A DNA stretch of 49,132 nucleotides from contig NMRA01000979.1 in NCBI GenBank assembly GCA_002633005.1, forward strand, positions 1 to 49,132, in the 5' to 3' direction. A program made the translations under genes and the position numbers. The stretch comes from Phoronis australis (lineage: Eukaryota > Phoronida > Phoronidae). Positions 1 to 14,200 of the stretch are shown here, piece by piece (position 1 is the stretch's first letter; every line of letters begins with the position of its first letter). A model generated the notes under the pieces. It did not search any database. It was not told the DNA's origin and saw only the letters and a list, made by a program, of their open reading frames with translations.

Positions 1-2158
1 CAAACACGGATCACGTTCAAGTTTCGTTTCATATCGACAGGAACGACGGTGTAATACAACTGTTTAAAGTCGTGGTTCAAACGTAGGCTACGTCAAAACT
101 AGATTCTGGCAAGCTAATTGTCAGTCGTAAAATTCCCCCATCGCCCCGCCCATTCCATCTAGTGACACAATCTTAGAAAAACGAAGAAAATTACCGCTTG
201 TAATCAAGACCGTCTAACCGATATGCCGGGTGAATTGCATGATTTGTTCGTAAGCTTTACTGCGACTTCAAGGACGGCTGTGCCTTTCTGAGTAAAGATG
301 TGGCGTTTCGAAGCCAGAGAGTGCAGGGACGTTTATTTGGTCGTAAGAGGAAGACCGGGACAAGTTTCCACTGAAAAGTTGCACAGTGCGCACTTAAACA
401 CTAATTGATAATAAAACTTGCTTATTGCAACGCAGTCTTGAATGCCTATTTTAAAACCGACTCATTTTTCATGGGCCAACTAAGATTTAGGTATTCCAAA
501 ATGGCCACCTAACTCTGAATGAGCTCCTTGAACAATGTCTGCAATTGCAGCAAGTGGGCGAAAATTGATGTCTTTGATTGGTTGACAAGGTAGAGTTTAA
601 CTTCTTATAATTCATAAGAAATGGAGCGAGGATGTACGCTCAGCGTCACTAGCAAAGTCACCGGGCGGGGAGTCGTGATTCCCACGTCGGTTATCACAAG
701 TTGTGTATTTCACGACGAGACTGTTCTACGTTCATGTACTTTTTTGACAGCTATTGCGTTCTTAAGGTCGGAATAGATGGGAAGGTCTCAGCTTGCTCGA
801 CCTTCTGTGAACCCTAGCAGTTGATCTGAAATCTTGACATGAAAATCTTAAACAAAATGAGTAACACGTGTCTACAATATTTATTCCGTTAACTCACACA
901 ACCTGTGCCTTGTCCAAGAAGGAGTGGTTTGAGTGCTGTCAGCAGCAGCCTTGGACAAAGAAAACGAACCAATAAACAAACATACAAGTATACCTTTCCC
1001 TAGATAAGGAAACAGCTTTCAGTAGCGAATCTGCTAAATTCTCAACGCACAGTGCCACCATTCTCAAGAGGGCAATCAGTATAACAATATTGAAAGCGTA
1101 AGTTATACACCAAATATACCTTAACTAGGCCAACAAAACGATATTAGAAAGAAAACGCGGTTGTGTCCGCAAGTTCATAAATAAAAATCGCCGCTCTGCG
1201 AGATTCATGTTTCGCTTAACATATTGCATTTCATCACTAGGACAGCTAGAAGCTAATTCTGAAAACTGCGAAGTCTGCGTCGCCAACCATCGTTTCTTTC
1301 AACAACTTAACCAGCAGACTCCAAGAACCAATCTAAGCACAAGCTCAAGTACATGTATAAGTGACCCTTTATATGGTCGTCAAACAAAGCACTAATCCGC
1401 ATGAACATAATAACAAGCACACTGCACTAACTTGGAGGCATTCGCACAAAAAATTTCGACTCGAAGATTGGTCGTAATACATGAAGGATGGGTCACTGAA
1501 GGTAAAGAGTATTAGACTAAAATGTGAGCAGCGTCCTACTAGGCGGGTTCATAAGGGGGGGGGGGGCAAGGCGCCAGCATGCCGTTTTCAGAGGTAGCAC
1601 AAACGTTTTCCCTTAAAAGTTGCCATTAGGCCGCCCTTTCTACATCGTCGATTCGCTCCGGTACACGGCGCAGATCGAAGTTGCAGCCGTCTCGCCTGAC
1701 TTAATAACCAACTTCTTGATCTAGTGTTACTACTGTAGCGTGTAAGAAACGAAACAGGGTAGAGTCCAGTAGCTGTCTTTCGGCAAGAAAAATGTATCCA
1801 AAATCACGTGTTCTTATTGAAAATACAAGGCAGCACCTCGCGTAATTTCGCGAAGTCTTACATTTTTCGCGAGGTCCTAATGTTACTAAATTCTACCCAG
1901 TTCTACAGGGCACAAGTACGACAGATGAAACACTCACTAAGTGTAACTCCAATAGAGCTTTGACCACGTTACCAACTTTGAGTGGCCGGCCACGGGCAAA
2001 AACTTAGTGTGCACTTCACCGTTCGAATACAGCCAGTGTCGTGACATATACATCATTTTCCCGTCCAGTCAGCTGCATAATCAGGAAGTTCACTGCACTT
2101 CGGAATGCAAATAGCAAGGTTGTCCGAAATGTCGCTGCACACTGCAGGCAACGACGTA
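1..2158. other. 3' flank and probable 3' UTR of the phosphatase gene
   Basis: No coding exon, RNA gene or clear mobile element recognised. The right part is presumably 3' UTR of the minus-strand gene. A run of 12 G lies at 1555-1566. Minus-strand AATAAA motifs occur at 885-880 and near 336-331. The short reading frames here show no recognisable protein. Confidence 0.5.
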
Positions 2159-2233
2159 TTACCGGAAGTTCGCATAAGTTTCAAAGGACTCCAAAAACCG
2201 CTGGGCCATCAAATATAGAGACTTGTACTGTTC
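2159..2233 (-). CDS. RPTP terminal coding exon
   Basis: Final 75-nt coding segment, phase 0 (acceptor ATTTTCCAG). It encodes [20 protein letters not shown] and ANFR, then TAA. EQYxxLY is the Q-loop-distal helix that ends every PTP D2, so this is the natural C-terminus. A minus-strand AATAAA lies at 885-880, giving a possible 3' UTR of about 1.3 kb; that poly(A) site is a guess. Confidence 0.9.
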   Translation of the reverse strand, partial: EQYKSLYLMAQRFLESFETYANFR

Positions 2234-5200
2234 CTGGAAAATGGGAGGAAAAACATTCAAAACCACATCAAAATCAATGAAATCGTGCAAGTATAAATGA
2301 TGACGCAGTAGTTCCAAAGCCACTTCAGAACTTGTCTCACGAGTGTCACGCGTGGGTGAGAAACCGAAATATACAATGAGTGTGTACCTTTCAAATCAAT
2401 GTTTTGTTACAACTCTGTGGCATTGCCAAAAGTTTGTGTACTTCCGCGCTCAGTCGGAACACATCGGTTACAAAATGGAAACAGTCCACCGCACAAAAAG
2501 TGTGCGTGTCCGTGAACTCAAAGTACGCCTCCTGTGCAATTAAGGGACCGGAAAACGAAAAACGGACAAATTGCACTAGTCAAAATAGTTCTGTGCTACT
2601 GAAACAGAATTCAACCTGTTCACTACGTAATTTTACGATTTGTTCGTAAAGATTTTGAATTTCTGTTGATTTCACAACATTTTTCGATCTGCCAACTGCT
2701 TGTCACTTCGTTGCTTTTTCTACCTCAGGGCAAAGCACGTCTCTTTATTTGGATGGCAAGACATAGACGTAGCACATTTCTCTTATATAGAAAATGTGAC
2801 CTTTGACATTTGATGTAAACAAAACAATAGCGACTTCAAGCAGCAGTCCGTTCCAGTAAGATGCAATTGGTGTAAGGCCCAACTGTTCAAAATTAGTTAT
2901 AACGGTATCGTAGTATTAAAACATACATGCATTCCAAAATGCACTTCCAATTATTTTTTCTCGAAAATTGCTTGCTTCACTGGCTTGGCTCACTCTGTGC
3001 TATAGATCTCAGATTCAAAGTGTAATCCCACGTGATAATCTGACCTTAGTATCTATCTTCTTAGTCCGCTGTCGAATGAGGGCGTACGCGCATTTACCGT
3101 AAGTGAGAGGAAGATTGGAAACTCTGTGGTAACTAAAAAGTTTTTTCCGTGGCGGATATTTCAAAAATATAGTGAATTTTGTGATTTTCTGGAAATTTCC
3201 TCACGGGAAAAAAGTGAATAACTCTGGAGTAGACGTTGCGATATGGTACTTTCGTCGAGAATTGTTTGAAAGATATTTTTGACGAGTTTTCGCGTTCCAT
3301 GATTCCTTAAATCAAGCCGACACAGGCATTCATTCACTAACGACCCCTCTTACACGCCGCATATACAAACCGGTGCAAATTGCAGACTTGTAGATCTACA
3401 CAAATAATACGTACAGCAGAAAACCCATAAAAGCGTCCAAAAACGGTGTTATCGGCAAACATCGACAGGTGATTTGAACAGAGTCATGTCTGAAATATAA
3501 CTTACAATATCGCCGACAAACTCTGGTCTGTTTGATCGTGTACTCTTTACGGTATGGAAAACATCAACGCCCTGTTCCAATTTGATCTTATCAAACAGAT
3601 TCACCATAGCGCAGAAGAAACCGCTGCGCGTACACCCGTCTCTGTAAACGGAACAAGAATAAGTCAGAAGGCACAGCGTGGTGTGACGAATGCAGAATTT
3701 TGGGTTTATGTTGGAGAACGCGGGGCATCTCGTTATATCGCCGATAAGAATGAGTTTCAAAACATATTCGTCTTAAGAATAGATGTAACAGATTTGATTT
3801 TAGCTAGTTTTGACGCTGGGAATTGATCTTCTAACAGAGAACGAAGTGATATTCACTAGATGCATGTGATTGGTTCCAAATAACAATCAGACATTCCGAT
3901 TGGTTCGTGTTGAGAAATGCCTAGGTGTACTTGCTTCACAACCCCCATCTGTTGCTACTCGCAGTCGTTCCAAGCACAAGATCATCCATTCTACGCAAAC
4001 TCGTGTTTTTCAATTGGCACAAGCACAGTTTCAAAACGCCAGACAAAACAAGAAAACGATCAACTATACGGTGTACATTAGAGACTTTTCAGCAACATAT
4101 GCATGGGTGGCGCACCACTGAAAAAAGTGGGGGAGCTATAGCCCCCAGCCCCCTATGGTGCGCCGCCCATGATATGTCTAGGACAGACGTCCTAACCCCG
4201 ACATGGGTACTGATGGCCACACACAGAATTTCGTGTGTCAATCATTCCATAGGACCACAATACCCGTGTACTGTGGGTAGGTGGCGCTGTGATACAGAAG
4301 GACAGTTTTCCCAGTGAATGCAAAAAGACGGTGAATAGATTTTCTGAGATTGCACAACTGATTTCTTTGATTTCGACAAACTTCACACAACGAGCACAAT
4401 TTCGGCTACTTCATCGTTTGGTTGACCACAACACACAGTTTGCTTGACCAGCCGAACTGATCACGCTTGAGGCCAAAATTCAACCTCTGTTCTAAATTTA
4501 AATTAAACTGGGTCAGTTTCCCTATTTTTGTGCCAGAGGATGTTTACGTACAGGTTTGGAGGAACCGTGCATAAATTTTCTCCAAGACTAGGTCCAAGTT
4601 CAGTGGTATAGGTATACTGGTAACAGTTTTCGAAAGAAAAAATCGCGTCACCCTTAGGCATGATGCAGGGAATTGTTACTTTTTTTGTCGTACCCATAGA
4701 TCTGCCAATAAGGTACTCACAAACAATGAATGGTAGCTGGTTTCTTGTCCGTTTTCCTTAGTCGGTTTTCCACAAGGTCGTATAGTTCTATGAGTGCAGG
4801 CTGAATAGCAGAAGGCGGTATTCTTTGGTTAGTGGGCCAGTTGGTGAGTTCAAATTGCTCGATCTGGCGAGGAGGACTGCTCGCCTACAAAACAAGCGCA
4901 CAATAAACTCTTACACACCTTCGAACATGTGATGCGTAACATTGGGGGAAGTTACGGTTTGTTTAAAGAGCAACAAGTCTGAGGAACTGAAAAGGCATCC
5001 CAGAAATTTTAATACTAGATATTAACTATGATACGGAACTCGGATAAGGAATACTCACCGTCTTGGTGTCCATAAAATTAAACGTTCTGTGAATTATTAG
5101 CTCGTTGTGCTCGAACCTTTTAGCCACGGTCTCGATTCTGAAACGTCCGTACTGAACTGCACCCTCTTCAGCCCAGTACCGGGCAGAGGTCTACAATACA

Positions 5201-8200
5201 CAAAAAGCTAGAAAAAGGAACAGTGATCTTAACACCGCGACACTGTATGTCATCTACCGCATAAAATTGTTTCCCCATGTTCCACGACGGGGGCAAAGAG
5301 TTTGGCTACAGACACACCGTGGTGGAGTTAACCCGGTTTTACAGCGGTTACTGGACCCTGACTCCACGACTCTACTGGACATTGAAAGGGAGGTAAATGT
5401 TCCCTGACCAGCGTATGGTCGACGTGTAAACTTGGTGATGGCATTCGTTTACCGCTAGGCTATTTCGGCAGTGTACAGGGGTGTGGTTGACAAATTTACG
5501 GATGGTACAGATTTCCTACGGTTAGCTCACCTACGTGTTACTGGTCTTCGGCGCTGATAAAGATTAGCTAGACTTGGAACATCATTTAAAGTATTTAGAT
5601 GGATGGCAAGACGTTCTGGACTCCCAGAAAATAGGTTGAAATTTGAATCCCATGTCAAACCCGTTGTCATCACCACACGGCAGTTCATCCTTTGTAATTT
5701 CCTGCTTTGGATAAATGTTGCGCCACAGATTGGTTTGTTCTTCACACACCTCATTCACTATTCCAGTAAGAGGATCTCTGTTTTTTTGGAAACATTTTCT
5801 TGTTTTTTATAACAATTATGTCTTTCAGTACCCTCGAGCTCGTTCACACCATTCCAGAGCGCGTTCTGCAGATTGTCTATTCGGTGAGCTTCAAATAACT
5901 AATTTTCATTCGCCTAGTTTTGTTCAACTTTACATTTTAAGTCCCCTGCTCTAGCTTACAAACATATTTTACGACTAGCTAGACTCTTTGAAACAAAAAT
6001 ATGCTACATGTATGTAACCCTAGTAAACACCATGTTATATCCCACAGGGTAAATAATATAATCGAAGGTGGCAGAACACACTTCGGTTGAAATCATTAAA
6101 GCAGGGAACTGCTACACTTGTGACAGGCAGCTCAGTGCATATCGAACGTATCCCTTGGCAACCTTGAGAGCTTTAACCGGAAGCAGTATCCAAACGAAAC
6201 GCAGCCAGCGGTACTCACACAATACAACCCTCACGTACCCTCCCTTACCTTATCATCACCATCACTAGCGTTCAACATGACAATGGTGCTACTGTCGTGG
6301 TCGTACATCATTCGCCAGAAATCAAATACAGTATTCGGCAAAGGCATTTGGGTGACTATGAACGTGTCCCGGTGTTGAAACCCCTAAAACATCCAGTATA
6401 CGAAAAGATGTACATGTATTGTTATTAATATTTGATTTCAATCGTATAGATAAATACAAGAGATGGCGTTACTGCCCACAAACAGAATTACCATTAAACC
6501 GGTGCAAGATCGCGTCTTCCAAATTCACCAAAAAGTTAATGCAGCCCCTTTTCTGAAATTTGCACTTTAGATCGTCTCCAAAGGCTATAGGATATAACCA
6601 CTAAACTAGCAAATACTTCCTAATCCTAATGTGTACGTGGAGCATGTGAGTATTAGCACTTTAAAATAATCCAAATGCTGAAGGAAATCAGACTCTAGTT
6701 AAAGGTTGGAAATAAAGAGAGCATTCTAAGACTTGTTACTTACGTTCACAAAGATGGCGTTGATGTAGTCAGTCGACCCATCTCCACCCGGGGTCAGTAG
6801 GTACGGACGTGCCCGACCAACTGAAAGAGAACAGGGCAGAGTTCAGTAACGCTAGGACCTCGCTAAAAAGCAAGACTTCGCGAGATTACGTGAGATTTTA
6901 TCGTGCATTGGCTAGATTTAAGCAAGGTGTTAGCATAGGTCCTAGCGTTACTGAACTCTACCCTAGCTGGTCGTATGGAAATAACAGTATGATCTTGAGA
7001 TGATAGCAACAGTTCCGGTGTCAAAAGCAATCCGTTGGGAAGAATCGTAAGTGCAACTACCATGAGTCAAAGTAAGAGAGAAAATTGTTTTCCTAGTTTG
7101 CTTCACTGATGAGGCACAGTTCCATCATCAATAAGCAGATTTTGAGATTCTGAACTGGATAAAATGCTCATGTGAATGTAGTTTTTCGAGAAAGTCAGTC
7201 TGGTGTTCCGAGTACTCACGGCTACACGGCTGAAATTGATGAATTATTGAATTTTGTTCAGAGATTCAAACAAAACAGAAGACTATGAGCATTAAATCTA
7301 GTTCGTTATTGTCAGCTCTGTATCCAAATCAGTTCTGTCCAGTATTCCGATTTGCAAGGGTGCCTTTGAGTGAAAGTGATCAATTTACAATTGAAACCTC
7401 TTTCGAGGAGAAAGGGTGGAGCGGAAGCAGAATCGTAAGGCAGTTAACAGGAAACAGTTTCACAAACTCTAATACTAAACGCAATTTACGTCAGCAAACG
7501 AATTTCTTGCTAAAACACGAATACAGCTATTAAATGATAAGTTATTTTTGTGTAGTAGTAACTGTTTCAAGACAGGTCCTTTTTCTCCAACCACACAATT
7601 TTTGTTCCACGTGCACTCGGTGTAACTGCACCGACAGTGACAGAGGAATCTTTAGGAAAGCCTTTCTGTTTATTACTGTTGCATGAATGTTGCTGGTATC
7701 TCTATAAAATTGTCGTAGCATTACACTATACATAGCCTTTTAATAAAAGCAACGAACCACAGAAAGTCCATACGACAGAAAGTACCTAGGGGAGATAACA
7801 CAGGCCTACTCGTTGCATTCCAAAGTTTGCGTCGCTGTAGACTGTTGAGGACGGAGGCCATCAACATGGCGACAGTTCTGGCGCAAATGACCTACCAGTA
7901 AAGGATGACTGTTTCAGGATTTCTTACCAAGAAAAAGAACTATGAGTTTGTTATATACTGTTACTGAAATAATTACATTCTACAACAGCAAAGCAATACA
8001 ATATTTTCCTAATCACAGAAATAACTCACGAGGCAAGATTTGGGGGAAACGATTCTTTTTCGCATTCACAGGAAGCCTTCCCGCTGCACATTCCTCCGGA
8101 TCACACGATGGACACAGACGTTGGAGGGTCTGCAATACAAATCGGAAATTCTAACTTAGTGAAAAATATGTTGACTATTTCAAAAGGTAGACCGCTCAGG

Positions 8201-11200
8201 CAATAGACATGGAACCAAGGAGCCTGCAGCATGCCAGTGTAAAGGTTAGTAGAGGCTATGAGAACATTTCACCAATTAAAATAGTAGGATGTGTTCAATC
8301 AGTCGGACACTATAATATAAACGTTTCTTAAGTTTCACTAGTTCGTGTTTCATTTATTTTACGATCAAATTTATATTTTTATGAATCGGACTGGGTTTCC
8401 GCGGAAACCTCAGTACATATGGCGGCAGATGAGTAAGAACCCATCATGCATAGATCACCTGTGGTGTTCCACTGAATGTAAACATGAAATTTAAAAATTC
8501 AATTAAGTTTAAAAATATTTAGATTTGTGTTGAATGTTCATCTTTAGGATTAGGTTTCGACAGAAATAACCTGCGTTAAATCTTTTTTTTGTGAAATTTT
8601 TACCTACAATGAAGCGGAAAACAATTTAATAAGCAGGTGGTCGAAATGTAAAATTTATAGGTGGTATCTGCGTGAAACAAATGTTCACCGACAAAGGGTT
8701 ATCTTGATTGCAAATTCCTGCTAAGAATGAACATGTGACCAGAGCAACATCGTATCTTCAGTAATTTTCAGATAAAAAACAGTAAAGCTCGACTAAGATT
8801 TCCGACAGTGAAACGAAATAAAATATATTACATGTACAAAGTTTCCGTTACTCGTTAATGATGTTGTCAAAAATCGGCTGTCGTCTGCTAACGTATCAAA
8901 ACTAACCTCTGGGAAAGTTGTCTTGATAACTGTTACTGATGGCTGCCTCACACAGCGTCTCTTTATCGTTTCATTTCGAACTTTTTGCCATGTTCACAAC
9001 TATTTCCGTCATAGACTAGTCAATACATAACCTATGGTTTCATACAAGAAGACTGCCCGCTATGCGTTTAGCAAATCTCTGTGATATCGATGGCACTGAC
9101 TGTAATATAGTCGTGAGATTGAAGTCCCGCAAATGTGCATGTTCAACTCGCCCGAGGGGAACACTGAGGTTTCGAAAGTACCGCTGACCTCCTCTCAAAA
9201 ATGAGTAAAGTGAATGCGAAAGGCCGCACACGGCATACATTAATATGGACGGAGCAAAAATAAATATTTAATGATCCACGATCCAGCTATCGATAGCCTA
9301 TCAATGGATTTTGGGGGAACAATGGGCGGAGCAAAACTAAGCGATGACCGACTTTGATTTCGTTTCCCGTTTGTGTACGAACAGTAACAGTTCAGACCTG
9401 TCTGACGCTTGTGTGAGAATGGCTAACGAACAATTAGAACGGATCACATATTCGGATTGGAACAAGTTGAAACCAGGGGATCATTTGCTGTTTAATAATG
9501 GATGGTTTATCCACCATGCCATTTTGATTGAAGTCAATATTAAGAGGCGTCAGTTAAAGGTTATTCACTACTCGAGAAATTCATCTTTGAATAGTTCTCC
9601 CAGTGGACTTTCGCGCAGTTGCGGGAGTACGTCCGGTGGGTCGTCCCTTAGCTCAAGCAGTTTGTCCAGCAAGTCCAGTGCACCGTGGCTCAGTTTAAGT
9701 GGATTGATGTGGTCTATTGGTGGTGGTATGGTGCCCGGACTTTTCATGAGCGTAAATGAAGAATGGGTGGACGTGGGTCCCGAGGAAGTTATGGAAAGAG
9801 ACGTTAGTCCCGCCGAGTATCCGCCAGATGAAATAATTAAGAGGGCAAGACAAAGATTGGGAGAAAGCCAGTATAAACTATTCATGAATAACTGTGAACA
9901 TTTTGTTCAATACGTAAAGCGAGGTGTTTCTGAAAGTACCCAAGTGAATCGTTGGCTGCGGCCATATCGCTATTTCTTCCCTAAGCATTACTAAATAAAC
10001 CAAGGTAACAGTTTTCTTAGATCTATTTTCAAAACAGATGTCCCTGGTGACAACTATAATGTCTGTCGGTGTTCACGGCGCAACGTCTCAACAGGCCCGA
10101 TACCCAGAGGTCTACAACGTGTGTGGAGCACGACGATATACATGTACATGTATGCCTCAAGAACTGTTCTCGTGAAAGCAAGAATTTTTGTCACCGTCAG
10201 TGTCAGTCGAATGCATTTTGAAAGGGTAACGATAATCACAGCGACACTTGCAAACATTGCTGAGAGCATAGAGGGTGCAGCTTTTACGTATTGGACCCTA
10301 TTGCCTTTGCTCTCATATGCACCTGTCTTGGGTTTTCCAAGAAATTTAAACTAGCAACTGCATGAATGAACTTCAAATGCAGTGATACTGACGTGTATTT
10401 TAAGGCCATTGTTGATCTATGTGAACAACAGCTTGAGTGTATATGCTGACTGAAATCTTGAATGAGACCAAAGAATTGATGGCCTACATATGTTATATCG
10501 ACGATTTATACAATGTATGTATTGGGAAGTCACTGAATTCCGTGAGTCCCCCAGAGGATCTTTACCGGTTATGTCAACCGATGTTTACAAAAAATGTTCA
10601 GATCTCCCACAAATGTTTAACAAAATTGTTATTTTTTCTAAATGGTTGTAAAGGGTATGACTTGAATGAAGATGGGGTTTCATTCGAAATAGTTTCACAA
10701 TTTCGTTTTAATATTAAACCACTTTCTTTGAGTATATAGACCCTGACTGTAAAATAGGTATTGATTTATTTGTATTCATATTCATATTTACATTTAATAC
10801 ATATCATTATAATCTTAACATTAGTTCATCAATTGATGTATGTGTGTATAATTGTATATAGATTTCTTTGTATAGTAGTACTTTGCACAGATAGATGACC
10901 TTTTATGTTTTTCATATTTCCATTAACTTTGTTCAGATAACGAGCTTGGTCAGATTTAGACGGATGTGCACAGTCCAGTTTAGTATCAATAGCGGACATG
11001 TGGTTGAAGAACGGGTACTGTAAATCTGAAAAAACGCGAACCCGTCAAAATGTAAAATGAGCACGTAATTGGTTACATGTTATGTTTTGTAATATTGGCC
11101 AATGGCTTTATTACCTGAAAAATGACTAAAATGCAATGCGACGCACCTTCGTGGCATACCTGATAGAACATAGCGTAGTCCAATAGCGTGATCAGGCTCA

Positions 11201-14200
11201 CCTGTGGTCACGCACACGAAGTAGGTGGGGTCGTTCATTCCATTGGCGATGGGTAATAGTGTAGGACAATGAATTAAACGGTACAAACGAGGGTAAGAGA
11301 ATCTTTACAAATCGCAGGCCCGTAGCCAGGGGGTTTCGAAGGGTTCGATCGAACGTCCAGTCCATAAGGATATAGATGGGCGACAGTGATAACTAAGTTA
11401 AACATTATTTTGAAATTGCTTCTCATTCAAAGCGCTTCACGTGGCATCGGGCCGTACCCCGAAACTTCGGCAGAATAGTGTTTGTACAGATGACAGGAGA
11501 TCGTGCAGACGATAAGAGGAGGCTTGATAGTGCGGTAAAGTGCAGGCATTTTCAAATTTTGAAAAAAATGATCATCAAATATGCAAATAAGTTGTTCATC
11601 GACTGTCCACTCTGTGGATTGATGGATTGACATGCATGCGTGTACACGTGTGTGCGTTTCCTTTCTCTTAAATTCAGTACATTCTGATAGTTCACTACAG
11701 GCAGTCCTCTCTCGTGCTCAAAAACCAGATATTCATCTATTGTGTTTCCTTGCACTGCGAAAACTCCATCAATCATTTTCACCTTATTAAGGAAAGGAAG
11801 GCCTAGGCCTCAAGTTAGGTCAATGAATAAAGTCTCCTCTTGTCAATCAGTGTCCATGGTGTACAACCCCCAGACTTCATTCGAGCAACAAACTTGATGG
11901 AAAACATTTCCAAGGTTACATGTCAGGCTACTTGTATGCCGAAGATTCACTACTCCAAAGGCTCACTATGACTCCGAAGATTCTCCACCTTCGAAAATTC
12001 ACGAATTTCCAAACCAGAACTTCGAGAGGTCACTACTCTGATTGTCTGCTCATGACTCATTCTCAAACATGAAGAGAAAACATCTGGGGCATGGATACAT
12101 GGGCGGTGTACCATAGGGGACAGCGAAGCCCCCACTTATTTCGGTGCTGCGCTGCCCATGGGCAAAGGTGGAGCGCACCATAGGGGTCTGAGGGGCTATA
12201 GTCCCTCATATATTTCATTGCTGCGTTGCCCATGAGATCAGGGATGCGACGACCAACGACGGTTTTAAATTTAAGAAGACTGAATGGGACTCCCTGATTT
12301 CTTGAAGACAGGCAGGACAGGGTGGCCCACTAACTACATTTAGTTTCGACTCGGCATGCGCGAGGTTCCTTGGGTGAGGTTGAAACGCAGCGGTCCTAAA
12401 CTTTTCAGTCGCGCTGCGATGCGATTTTGAGATGAATTTGATGATTGAGTCGTGGTTGATAATTCCTCAATATTTCTACTTTGTATTCTGTTAAAAATGC
12501 AAATGCTTACTCATTTTTCCGTGTTAAGACATGAGGGCAATTTCGCATGCACATTGAAAATGAATTTAGACAGTGACCACCATATCTACATGTAGTTGTA
12601 CTGGCCAGCTAGACGGCATGCGCGCAACCGGGGGGGGGGGGGGGGGGGGGGNAAAAGGCAGGAACTACCAAATTCCGCGAATGCATAATTCTTAACTCTG
12701 GACGTAGCCTCTTTTTAGTAAAAGGTCTCCCATTGTTTAGGCTGAGTGCGCGCATGGTCGGTAGTCACTGTCTACATGAAATTCAAACAAAGTGTTTTAG
12801 TACCCGGGCGTTGTTTAAGATACATCTGCTAACAGAAGTTTCGTTTATTTGTTGCATGTGAAAGTATTAAAATTACACCTACATGTAAGTCAGAAAGTTT
12901 AGATATCTTTAGAGCAGTGAACCTGAGGAGTAGCGAATCTTCAAAGTCATGAACCTTCGGAGTAGTAAACCCTCGGAATAGTGGGCTGTTCCCATTTCCA
13001 GCGATGTAAGAAACTTCAGTAACGCGCAAAACAACAAGTTAAAAAAAAATTCGTCAAGTCGTTCCCTGACTAAAATTCATTTTTCCGTCCGAGCATGTAA
13101 TGATGTGTAATCAACCATTTAAGCAAGAATGATTTGAAATTTTGGCAGGGGGTAACGAGAGACCGTTCTCTTGCTGGACCACCTTACATCGTAATTTGTC
13201 ACCTGTGTCCCGTTCTTTGCGAGCAACCGTAACAGCACCCTCATTTCTAGTATTACAAGCTCCGTCTCATCTCAGAAACATCTCAGAAACATACATGTAG
13301 AGCTGGGAGTCATCGTCGTGTGTACAGATTTTCCTTCCCCCTAATTAAGCTGCGTCAAAGGCCTTACCGAAAACACTACACAGTCGATGTTTGTAAAATA
13401 TCAAACGTCCACCGTTCTAGAAAATCGAACCACCCCTCGCACAATGCTGGCTACTGACCTGGATCGCCATACATGCCTCAGCACCAATAGGGATCGTGGC
13501 AGGTCCATACTATCAATAATGTACCAGCAACCGTTGGACCCCCTGAAACTACATGTAAGCAAACGCTTCGGAAGCGCGATACGTACGCCACGACAAACAG
13601 AGTGAAGAAGACGGCGGGTCGTCATCGAAGGGCTCTCTATTTGTGAGCGCACAGTAACATTTCACTGACGTTGATTTGGGCCTCGAATATCTATAATGAC
13701 CTTGGAGATGAAGGTTTCAATGGCATAACGTACTGGGCAAACGAACAAAACAGGAACGTGAAGGAGAACTGTCTACACATTTGACATTATGCCTTCACTA
13801 TCAATTTCAATCAGTTTCGAAAATAAAAAAAATCCCTTGTATCAAGAATCCGCTTAAACGCACTTTTCCCCTTCATTTTAATAAAAACTTTACAAAACGG
13901 GCTTCAACGCAAATTGGAAATTAAAACCCAAATAATTTTCTTTCAACAGGTCATTCACCGAAAAATAACTAAACACATTTTAAAGCTACATGCTCCTTGT
14001 TTACCTGGCAAAGAAACGAAACTGAAATTAGGCTTTAAACTCTGAAAAAGTCGGTCTCAAAATTCCTTGCCACGAAAGGACTTGTTTCATGTGAACGAGA
14101 AGACTATATAGTAAGTCAAGAAACGCGTTGGAAAATTGTCGTGCATATCATTTTTCAAGCAGACTGACGAAATGTCGTCGATTACCCCATCAAAGATACT

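Noticed and set aside
10437-10739. 100-codon plus-strand frame downstream of the LRAT gene
   Set aside because: AT-rich, no recognised motif, no splice or poly(A) support; most likely chance, within the phosphatase intron.
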